From the NCBI GenBank assembly GCA_947070915.1, contig CAMTDY010000186.1, positions 1-5,267 of the forward strand: a stretch of 5,267 nt of DNA, given 5' to 3'. The notes under the pieces are model-generated. The model made no database searches. It worked only from the letters and a program-made list of their open reading frames with translations, and was not told where the DNA came from. Below, one piece after another: positions 1-5,267 of the stretch. The position numbers and the translations under genes are program-made. Each line of letters starts with the position of its first letter. The stretch's first letter is position 1. The stretch comes from an uncultured Roseburia sp. Lineage in GTDB: Bacteria > Bacillota > Clostridia > Lachnospirales > Lachnospiraceae.

Positions 1-1
1 G

Positions 2-244
2 ACCAGCCGAAATACCAATCAGGAAAATGTGGCATATGCCAGACCAGGCAGGGAGTGCATTTACAATGTGCTTATGATGGAGGAACTCCAGACGATACTG
101 GCATTGGGCTGCGGCGGCTCCTCCAAATATGTCTTCCATGGGGAGGACAGGATGGAGCGGGTGGAAAATGTAAAGAGTGTAGATGACTACATAAGTAGAA
201 TAGATGAGATGATCCGGCGGAAACTTCCATTTTCGTCAGAATAA
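2..244 (+). CDS. hemZ: HemZ-type coproporphyrinogen dehydrogenase, C-terminal 80 residues (5' partial)
   Basis: The reading frame is open from the left edge (first full codon at 2) to a TAA at 242-244, so this is the 3' end of a gene that starts outside the window. The tail has the pattern I recognise from HemZ of clostridia and bacilli: ENVAYARPGRECIYNVLMM, then a glycine-rich ALGCGGSSKYVF segment, then ERVENVKSVDDYISRIDEMI. HemZ belongs to the HemN-like radical-SAM family and is usually annotated as oxygen-independent coproporphyrinogen III dehydrogenase, a cytoplasmic haem-pathway enzyme. The iron-sulfur CxxxCxxC motif lies upstream of the window and cannot be checked, and the true substrate in anaerobic Firmicutes is not certain. 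An in-frame GTG at 29 is simply a valine codon inside the gene. It precedes hisS by 34 bp, suggesting co-transcription. Confidence 0.82.
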   Translation, partial: TSRNTNQENVAYARPGRECIYNVLMMEELQTILALGCGGSSKYVFHGEDRMERVENVKSVDDYISRIDEMIRRKLPFSSE

Positions 245-278
245 GATCCTGTCAAAGAAAAGGAAAAGAGGTAAAGAG

Positions 279-1529
279 ATGGCGTTAAAAAAGAAACCAG
301 TCACAGGGATGAAGGATATTCTTCCCAGAGAGATGGAGATACGTGATTATGTGATCCGGCTGATCAAAGAGACCTATGGGACCTATGGATTCTCTTCCAT
401 TGAGACGCCCTGTGTGGAACACATTGGGAGCCTGTGCAGCAAGCAAGGGGGCGAAAACGAAAAGCTGATCTTCAAGATCCTGAAGCGGGGGGAGAAGCTT
501 AAACTGGATACTGCAGAATGTGAGGCGGATCTGGTGGACAGCGGACTGCGGTATGATCTGACGGTGCCCCTTTCCCGGTACTATGCCAATAACTCCAGTG
601 AACTGAGCGCTCCTTTTAAAGCGCTGCAGATGGGCAATGTGTGGAGGGCGGACCGTCCCCAGAGAGGCCGTTTCCGTCAGTTTATGCAGTGTGACATCGA
701 TATTCTCGGAGAGCCTTCCATCCTGGCAGAGATTGAACTGATCCTCGCCACTACCACTCTCCTTGGAAAACTTGACTTCAAAAATTTTACCATCCGTATC
801 AACAACCGCAGGATGTTGAAGGCGATGGCGGCGTATTGTGGATTTTCTGAAGGAGAGTATGACAACGTATTTATCATACTGGATAAGATGGACAAGATCG
901 GTATGGAAGGGGTACAGGAAGAACTTCTGGCAGCCGGTTATGAAACGGAAGCGGTGGACCGCTGTATGGAGTTGTTCCAGACTGTGACCAACGATATCGA
1001 CGGCGTCCGGTATCTCAAGGAGACGCTGGGAGATCACCTGGAAGCGGGAACAGCGGAGGATATGGAGACCATCATTTCCATGGTGGAAGAGACGAAGACA
1101 GCGGATTTTAAAATGTGTTTTGATCCCACCCTGGTACGGGGCATGGGGTATTACACGGGACCGATCTTTGAGATTTCCATGGATGAGTTCGGCGGTTCCG
1201 TGGGCGGCGGCGGACGCTACGATGAGATGATCGGGAAATTTATGGGAAATGACACCTGTGCCTGTGGATTTTCCATCGGTTTTGAGAGAATCGTCATGCT
1301 GCTCTTAGAGCGGGATTTTGCGGTACCGTCGGCAGCGAAGAAAAAGGCTTATCTCATCGATAAGAAGGCCTCTCCGGAGATGATGAAAGAGGTGCTTTTG
1401 AAAGCGGAGAAGGAACGGGAAGCCGGATACCGGATCAGTATCAATGTGATGAAAAAGAATAAAAAATTCCAAAAAGAACTATTGGCAAAGGATGGCTACA
1501 CAGAGATCGAGGAATTCTTTGCAGAGTAA
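279..1529 (+). CDS. hisS: Histidyl-tRNA synthetase (class IIa), 416 aa
   Basis: Cytoplasmic enzyme that activates histidine with ATP and loads it onto tRNA-His. The ATG at 279 follows an AAGAGGT ribosome binding site with 6-base spacing. Visible landmarks are N-terminal GMKDILP (10-16); motif 1 around ETPCVEH (42-48); LRYDLTVPLSRY (90-101); motif 2 with RADRPQRGRFRQF (123-135), keeping the arginines and glutamine of the E. coli loop; the histidine-specific segment LVRGMGYYTGPIFEI (285-299), whose R287 matches the catalytic arginine (E. coli R259); GGGGRYD (309-315); and motif 3 CGFSIGFERI (329-338). Residues about 355-416 are what remains of the anticodon-binding domain, ending soon after KKNKKFQKELL, so it is shorter than the roughly 95 residues of E. 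coli. The usual LDYY of the histidine segment reads MGYY here. The regulatory subunit HisZ is less likely because all catalytic motifs and a C-terminal domain are present. aspS follows after 20 bp. Confidence 0.95.
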   Translation: MALKKKPVTGMKDILPREMEIRDYVIRLIKETYGTYGFSSIETPCVEHIGSLCSKQGGENEKLIFKILKRGEKLKLDTAECEADLVDSGLRYDLTVPLSRYYANNSSELSAPFKALQMGNVWRADRPQRGRFRQFMQCDIDILGEPSILAEIELILATTTLLGKLDFKNFTIRINNRRMLKAMAAYCGFSEGEYDNVFIILDKMDKIGMEGVQEELLAAGYETEAVDRCMELFQTVTNDIDGVRYLKETLGDHLEAGTAEDMETIISMVEETKTADFKMCFDPTLVRGMGYYTGPIFEISMDEFGGSVGGGGRYDEMIGKFMGNDTCACGFSIGFERIVMLLLERDFAVPSAAKKKAYLIDKKASPEMMKEVLLKAEKEREAGYRISINVMKKNKKFQKELLAKDGYTEIEEFFAE

Positions 1530-1535
1530 TGAATT

Positions 1536-1542
1536 AAAGGAG
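1536..1542 (+). promoter_or_regulatory. Ribosome binding site that sets the aspS start
   Basis: AAAGGAG lies 7 bases before the ATG at 1550 but only 1 base before the in-frame ATG at 1544. The spacing makes 1550 the probable start, so the two extra N-terminal residues implied by 1544 are probably not translated. Confidence 0.8.
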
Positions 1543-1549
1543 AATGACA

Positions 1550-3364
1550 ATGGCAGAATCAATGAAGGGCTTGAAGCGCACCTGCCGGTGTGCGGAGCTT
1601 ACGACAAATCATATCGGCCAGACCGTGACAGTGATGGGCTGGGTACAGAAGAGCAGAAATAAAGGCGGTATTATTTTTGTAGATCTCAGGGACCGGTCCG
1701 GGATCATCCAGCTGATCTTCGAGGAGAACGACGCCGGGACAGAGGCCTTTGAGAAGGCGGCTAAGCTGCGCGCTGAGTTTGTAGCAGCGGTGACTGGTGT
1801 GGTGGAAAAACGTTCCGGTGCTGTCAATGAGAATCTGGTGACAGGTGCCATCGAGGTGAGGGCAAAGGACATCCGGATCCTTTCTGAATCGGAGACGCCG
1901 CCTTTTCCTGTGGAGGAGAACAGCAGGACGAAGGATGAACTCCGGCTGCGCTATCGTTTTCTGGATCTGCGCCGCCCGGATCTTCAGCGCAATCTGATCA
2001 TGCGGAGCAGCATCGCCATGCTGACGAGACAGTTTCTGGCAGAGGAGGGATTTTTAGAGATCGAGACGCCGATGCTCACCAAGAGTACGCCGGAGGGAGC
2101 CAGGGATTATCTCGTTCCCAGCCGCGTGCACCCGGGGAACTTTTATGCCCTTCCCCAGTCTCCGCAGTTGTTTAAACAGCTTCTGATGTGTTCCGGTTAT
2201 GACCGCTATTTCCAGATCACGAAATGTTTCCGTGACGAGGATCTGAGGGCAGACCGCCAGCCGGAGTTTACCCAGATCGATATGGAGCTCTCCTTTGTGG
2301 ATGAGGATGATGTGATGGATGTAAACGAACGTCTTCTCCAAAAATTGTTCCAGGAGGTTCTTGGTGTAGAGCTGTCGTTGCCATTTCCGCGCATGACCTG
2401 GCAGGAAGCTATGGACCGTTATGGCTCTGACAAGCCGGATACCCGGTTTGGCATGGAGTTAAAAGATGTGACAGAGACTGTGAAGGACTGTGGTTTCGGT
2501 GTATTTACCGGAGCGGTCGAGGCGGGCGGATCTGTCCGGGGGATCAATGCCAAAGGACAGGGGGCGATGCCCAGAAAGAAGATTGACGCCCTTGTGGATT
2601 TTGCCAAAGAATACGGGGCAAAGGGACTTGCCTATCTCTGTGTGAATGAGGATGGCAGCTATAAATCATCCTTTGCCAAATTTATGACAGAGGAGGAGCT
2701 GAAAGCGCTGGTCTGTGCCATGGAAGGAGAGCCGGGAGACCTGCTTCTCTTTGCAGCGGATAAAAATAAAGTGGTATATGACGTTCTTGGAAACCTCCGT
2801 CTGGAGCTTGCCAGAAAGATGGAGCTTCTGGATAAAAACGTATATCATTTTCTCTGGGTGACAGAGTTTCCGCTTCTGGAGTACAACGAGGATCTGGGAC
2901 GCTATCAGGCGATGCATCATCCTTTTACGATGCCGATGGAAGAGGATCTTGATCTGATTGATACAGACCCGGGAAAAGTGCGGGCGAGAGCCTATGATAT
3001 CGTACTGAACGGCACAGAGCTCGGCGGGGGTTCGGTGCGTATCCATCAGAACGATGTCCAGGAAAAAATGTTCCAGGCACTTGGATTTGCGAAGGAAACG
3101 GCGTATGAGCAGTTTGGTTTTCTGTTGAATGCGTTTAAGTACGGGGTGCCCCCTCATGCCGGACTTGCTTATGGCCTGGACCGTCTGGTAATGCTTATGG
3201 CAAAAGAGGACAATATAAGAGAAGTGATCGCTTTTCCAAAGGTGAAAGACGCTTCCTGTCTCTTGACAGAGGCGCCGAATGTAGTAGATGAGAAACAATT
3301 AGAAGAACTTGGAATCAACATCCGCCCGGAGGAAGCAGAGGCGGCGGAATCAAATAATAAATAG
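1550..3364 (+). CDS. aspS: Aspartyl-tRNA synthetase (class IIb, bacterial type), 604 aa
   Basis: Cytoplasmic enzyme that attaches aspartate to tRNA-Asp. Domain order is that of bacterial AspRS: an N-terminal OB-fold anticodon-binding domain (about 1-112, with GWVQKSRNKGG at 30-40 and FVDLRDRSG at 43-51); the first half of the catalytic core with motif 1 (FLEIETPMLTKSTPEGARD, 168-186), QSPQLFK (203-209) and motif 2 (CFRDEDLRADRQPEFTQ, 226-242); the bacteria-specific GAD insertion (about 287-425); then LNGTELGGGSVRIH (486-499) and motif 3 (AGLAYGLDRLVML, 537-549). Catalytic residues align with E. coli: E182, K209, R228, R497 and R545 match E171, K198, R217, R489 and R537. The length is close to the usual 590-600. 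Start 1550 is chosen over 1544 by ribosome-site spacing. It sits 20 bp after hisS and 15 bp before galM. Whether it charges only tRNA-Asp or also tRNA-Asn cannot be decided from the window. Confidence 0.96.
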   Translation: MAESMKGLKRTCRCAELTTNHIGQTVTVMGWVQKSRNKGGIIFVDLRDRSGIIQLIFEENDAGTEAFEKAAKLRAEFVAAVTGVVEKRSGAVNENLVTGAIEVRAKDIRILSESETPPFPVEENSRTKDELRLRYRFLDLRRPDLQRNLIMRSSIAMLTRQFLAEEGFLEIETPMLTKSTPEGARDYLVPSRVHPGNFYALPQSPQLFKQLLMCSGYDRYFQITKCFRDEDLRADRQPEFTQIDMELSFVDEDDVMDVNERLLQKLFQEVLGVELSLPFPRMTWQEAMDRYGSDKPDTRFGMELKDVTETVKDCGFGVFTGAVEAGGSVRGINAKGQGAMPRKKIDALVDFAKEYGAKGLAYLCVNEDGSYKSSFAKFMTEEELKALVCAMEGEPGDLLLFAADKNKVVYDVLGNLRLELARKMELLDKNVYHFLWVTEFPLLEYNEDLGRYQAMHHPFTMPMEEDLDLIDTDPGKVRARAYDIVLNGTELGGGSVRIHQNDVQEKMFQALGFAKETAYEQFGFLLNAFKYGVPPHAGLAYGLDRLVMLMAKEDNIREVIAFPKVKDASCLLTEAPNVVDEKQLEELGINIRPEEAEAAESNNK

Positions 3365-3365
3365 C

Positions 3366-3372
3366 AGGAGGT
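3366..3372 (+). promoter_or_regulatory. Strong ribosome binding site for the GTG start of galM
   Basis: AGGAGGT, a full match to the anti-Shine-Dalgarno core, ends 7 bases before the GTG at 3380. It begins 2 bases after the aspS stop codon. A second in-frame GTG at 3386 would have 13-base spacing, so 3380 is preferred. Confidence 0.8.
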
Positions 3373-3379
3373 AAGTAAG

Positions 3380-4417
3380 GTGAGTGTGACAACAAGTAAT
3401 TTTGGGACGACAAAGGATGGGAAAGAGGTAACAATCTATGCCATTGAAAACAAGAATGGAATGAAGGCAGAAGTGATCGATTATGGGGCCAATATTGTCA
3501 GACTGTTTGTGCCGGACAAAGAGGGCAGACTGGATGACGTTGTACTGGGATTTGACGATGTGGCAGGCTATGAGGTGAATGGCTGCTTCTTTGGATCCTT
3601 TATTGGAAGACATGGAAACCGCATTGGGGATGCCAGGTTTGAATTAAATGGTGTTACTTATGAACTGGAGAAAAACGATGGCAAGAACAATCTCCACGGC
3701 GGTACACCGGGATACAACCATGTGATGTATGAGGCAGCAGCCATGGACAACAGCGTGACATTTTACAGAGTGAGCCCGGACATGGAGCAGGGTTATCCGG
3801 GAAATCTGGAGATCAGTGTGACCTATACAGTGACGGATGAAAATGAGCTCAAGATCAGCTATCTGGCAAAAGCCGATAAGGATACTCTCTGCAATGTGAC
3901 AAATCATTCCTATTTTAACCTTAAGGGACACGATGGAGGAGAGATCACAGACCATAAGGTGTGGATCCGGGCAAATGGTTTTACCGAGACGACAGACGAT
4001 CTGATCCCCAATGGGAATATCGTGGATGTAACGGGAACACCGATGGATTTCCGTGAGAAAAAAGCCATCGGGGATGATATCGAGGCAGATTATAAACCTC
4101 TTAAGATCGCCGGCGGTTATGACCACAACTATGCCCTGGATAAAACTCCGGGCAAGGTTGAGAAGGTGGCAGAACTTTCGGAAGAAACTACAGGACGTAC
4201 CATGGAAGTGTATACAGATCTTCCGGGCATGCAGCTCTATACCGGAAACTTTATCGAAAAAGAAAATGGAAAAAATGGCACGGAGTATACGAAGAGAACC
4301 GGAGTATGCTTTGAGACACAGTTTTTCCCGAATTCTGTCAACGTGCCTGCTTTTGATTCCTGTGTACTGAAAGCCGGGGATGCTTTTGCCAGCACGACCA
4401 TCTACCGGTTTTGTTAA
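3380..4417 (+). CDS. galM: Aldose 1-epimerase (mutarotase), 345 aa
   Basis: Interconverts the alpha and beta anomers of aldoses such as galactose and glucose, feeding beta-galactose into the Leloir pathway. No signal peptide is visible, so it should be cytoplasmic. The sequence carries the standard family landmarks: FIGRHGNRIGDARF (75-88; R78 corresponds to the substrate-binding arginine of the Lactococcus lactis enzyme), NNLHGG with H106, NVTNHSYFNL with the catalytic acid H176, GGYDHNY with D248, and ETQFFPNS with the catalytic base E312. All of the expected catalytic residues are present, and the length is typical of the family. It starts with GTG behind a perfect Shine-Dalgarno site only 15 bp after aspS, so it is probably read from the aspS transcript. 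No galK, galT or sugar transporter lies nearby in this window. The related YeaD/YihR subgroup is less likely because the motifs follow the GalM pattern. Confidence 0.95.
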   Translation: MSVTTSNFGTTKDGKEVTIYAIENKNGMKAEVIDYGANIVRLFVPDKEGRLDDVVLGFDDVAGYEVNGCFFGSFIGRHGNRIGDARFELNGVTYELEKNDGKNNLHGGTPGYNHVMYEAAAMDNSVTFYRVSPDMEQGYPGNLEISVTYTVTDENELKISYLAKADKDTLCNVTNHSYFNLKGHDGGEITDHKVWIRANGFTETTDDLIPNGNIVDVTGTPMDFREKKAIGDDIEADYKPLKIAGGYDHNYALDKTPGKVEKVAELSEETTGRTMEVYTDLPGMQLYTGNFIEKENGKNGTEYTKRTGVCFETQFFPNSVNVPAFDSCVLKAGDAFASTTIYRFC

Positions 4418-4443
4418 AAATCATACATTCTTATATGTATAAC
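4411..4443 (+). promoter_or_regulatory. Weak candidate sigma-A promoter in the galM / small-membrane-protein gap
   Basis: This AT-rich stretch overlaps the last codons of galM. One reading pairs TTAAAA (4414-4419) with TATAAC (4438-4443) at 18-bp spacing; another pairs TTGTTA (4411-4416) with TATGTA (4434-4439) at 17 bp. The -10 TATAAC matches 5 of 6 consensus bases while both -35 boxes match 4 of 6. It is placed suitably to drive the genes starting at 4502 and 4933, but AT-rich DNA yields such matches by chance, so this is tentative. Confidence 0.3.
4423..4440. repeat. Short inverted repeat in the intergenic gap
   Basis: ATACAT (4423-4428) and ATGTAT (4435-4440) are perfect reverse complements separated by 6 bases. 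The stem is only 6 bp, nearly all A/T, and no run of T follows, so it is not a convincing terminator. It overlaps the candidate -10 region and could be an operator or chance. Confidence 0.35.
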
Positions 4444-4488
4444 GAAACAAGATGTGGGCGAATACTATAAGGATAAGGATACAAACCG

Positions 4489-4494
4489 AAGGAG
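4489..4494 (+). promoter_or_regulatory. Ribosome binding site supporting a TTG start at 4502
   Basis: AAGGAG ends 7 bases before the in-frame TTG at 4502, which is ideal spacing. The upstream in-frame GTG at 4454 has no purine-rich site before it (preceding bases are TATAACGAAACAAGAT). Confidence 0.65.
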
Positions 4495-4501
4495 AAAAGT
4501 T

Positions 4502-4927
4502 TTGAACAGTGTTTTGGGGAAATTGATCCAAAAGGAGTTTGGGAGAAATAAGTATAAAATATACTGCAACAAGCTGGATCAGAAAGAATGCATGGATATC
4601 TTTTGTGATATTTACATGGAGCTGCATCGGATTTCGGAAGAGAATTTAAGCGACAGACTGTTATGCCTGCTCCGGACTGTCCAGCTGTCGGTCAAGATCA
4701 GTCAGATATTTTTCTATATAACGGTTGGTTTTCTGGCGGCGGTACTCACCATATCCATGATCCCGGTTCTGCTGGAGATCAAGGCGGTGGGCATTGGTGC
4801 CTTGACCATTATGTATTTTTATAAGCTGGCAGAGTATATGAGGAACCGTTATTGTGACAGAGATGTCCGTCTTGTTTTAATCTATAAAACAGCGTTATTT
4901 CATTTGCTGTCAGAAGAAGGGAAGTAG
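4502..4927 (+). CDS. Unrecognised small protein with two predicted membrane segments, 141 aa
   Basis: I do not recognise this family. With the TTG start at 4502 the product is 141 residues; the longest alternative, GTG at 4454, would add 16 mostly charged residues but lacks a ribosome binding site. Residues 1-66 are polar and rich in K, E, D and R, with cysteines at 22, 30, 35 and 55, and look like a cytoplasmic helical region. Two hydrophobic stretches follow, about 69-91 (FFYITVGFLAAVLTISMIPV) and about 95-112 (AVGIGALTIMYFYKLAEY), probably a helical hairpin. A short charged tail with YMRNRYCDRD (112-121) and a final amphipathic stretch ends the protein. No signal peptide or catalytic motif is evident. 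It ends 5 bp before the hemolysin III/TrhA-type gene, which suggests co-translation and a membrane role, though that is inference. The function is unknown. Confidence 0.75.
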   Translation: MNSVLGKLIQKEFGRNKYKIYCNKLDQKECMDIFCDIYMELHRISEENLSDRLLCLLRTVQLSVKISQIFFYITVGFLAAVLTISMIPVLLEIKAVGIGALTIMYFYKLAEYMRNRYCDRDVRLVLIYKTALFHLLSEEGK

Positions 4928-4932
4928 GAAAG

Positions 4933-5267
4933 ATGAAGCGAACGCGGCTTAGGGATAGAGATCTCCCGGATTATACAAGAGGAGAAGAAATTTTTAATAT
5001 GGTATCCCATATCGTGGGAGGGGCTCTCGCGGTAGCAGCACTGGTGCTCTGTGTGATATTTTCAGCGCTGAGAGGTGATGCCTGGAGTGTCGCTGCCTCA
5101 GCCATATACGGAGCCATGATGGTGATTCTGTACACCATGTCCAGTATCTATCATGGGTTGACGTCTGAGATGGTCAAAAAAGTATTTCAGGTGATTGACC
5201 ACTGCACTATCTATTTTCTGATCGCCGGAACCTATACCCCGATCACTCTTGTGGCGCTGCGTAAAGT
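4933..5267 (+). CDS. trhA: Hemolysin III / TrhA family integral membrane protein, N-terminal 111 residues (3' partial)
   Basis: The gene runs off the right edge after 111 full codons; the family is usually 200-230 residues. The N-terminal YTRGEEIFNMVSHIVGGALAV (14-34) matches the family's opening, a polar segment leading into the first membrane helix. Further helices are about 25-46, 52-70 and 91-110. Family signatures visible are SSIYH (70-74), giving the S-x3-H of the PAQR/hemolysin III superfamily, and VIDHCTIYFLIAGTYTP (87-103) with D89. The later HxxxH that completes the putative metal site lies outside the window. Family members were first described as hemolysins, but TrhA has been linked to membrane homeostasis in bacteria; a haemolytic role here should not be assumed. 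The ATG at 4933 has a modest site (GGGAAG/AGGAAAG). The in-frame ATG at 4999 would remove the conserved N-terminus and its AGGAG is too distant. Confidence 0.9.
   Translation, partial: MKRTRLRDRDLPDYTRGEEIFNMVSHIVGGALAVAALVLCVIFSALRGDAWSVAASAIYGAMMVILYTMSSIYHGLTSEMVKKVFQVIDHCTIYFLIAGTYTPITLVALRK

Noticed and set aside
285..1037. 250-codon open frame on the minus strand inside hisS
   Set aside because: It lies entirely within the well-supported hisS gene, shows no recognisable motif, and arises from codon bias of the sense strand.
279..1529. HisZ, the ATP phosphoribosyltransferase regulatory subunit, instead of HisRS
   Set aside because: Motifs 2 and 3, the catalytic arginine segment and a C-terminal domain are present, and aspS is adjacent; HisZ normally lacks these features and sits beside hisG.
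2666..3298. 210-codon open frame on the minus strand inside aspS
   Set aside because: It is fully antisense to conserved AspRS catalytic motifs and has no recognisable domain; a shadow frame.
3321..3348. TCCGCC / GGCGGA stem near the end of aspS as a possible terminator
   Set aside because: The 6-bp stem has a 16-base loop, lies inside coding sequence, and no T-run follows; the downstream galM has a strong ribosome binding site, which fits read-through.
3644..4126. 160-codon minus-strand frame inside galM
   Set aside because: It is antisense to the conserved galM catalytic residues, with no domain or clear ribosome binding site; a shadow.
4053..4370. 105-codon + strand frame overlapping galM
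   Set aside because: It is a different frame of the galM 3' half, which has intact catalytic motifs; the alternative protein is arginine/lysine-rich and has no recognisable pattern.
4418..4501. Intrinsic terminator after galM
   Set aside because: The only inverted repeat is a 6-bp A/T-rich stem without a following T-tract.

Overview
The window is a 5.27 kb stretch of bacterial chromosome with every gene on the + strand, packed tightly. Protein similarity recognised by eye suggests an anaerobic, low-to-mid GC Firmicute, most likely a Lachnospiraceae (Clostridium cluster XIVa) gut bacterium. The grounds are the HemZ tail followed by hisS and aspS, the particular HisRS subtype, and strong AGGAGG-type ribosome binding sites with some GTG/TTG starts. 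The species cannot be named from the sequence alone.

Layout, left to right: (1) the last 80 codons of hemZ, a radical-SAM coproporphyrinogen dehydrogenase-like protein; (2) hisS, histidyl-tRNA synthetase; (3) aspS, aspartyl-tRNA synthetase, best started at 1550; (4) galM, aldose 1-epimerase, with a GTG start; (5) a short 84-bp gap with a weak candidate promoter and a small inverted repeat; (6) a 141-residue unrecognised protein with two predicted membrane segments, best started at a TTG at 4502; (7) the first 111 codons of a hemolysin III/TrhA-type membrane protein that runs off the right edge.

Gaps are 34, 20, 15, 84 and 5 bp. hemZ-hisS-aspS-galM therefore looks like one transcription unit: two aminoacyl-tRNA synthetases charge tRNA-His and tRNA-Asp, and galM appears to be a sugar-metabolism passenger. 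The small membrane protein and the TrhA homologue look like a translationally close pair that may have its own promoter. No RNA gene, mobile element, CRISPR array or convincing intrinsic terminator is visible.

Most of the window is ordinary housekeeping sequence. The points most worth a second look are the small two-helix membrane protein beside trhA, the divergent HisRS with a short C-terminal domain, and the absence of room for an RNA leader directly before hisS or aspS. I did not find evidence for a new biological system.
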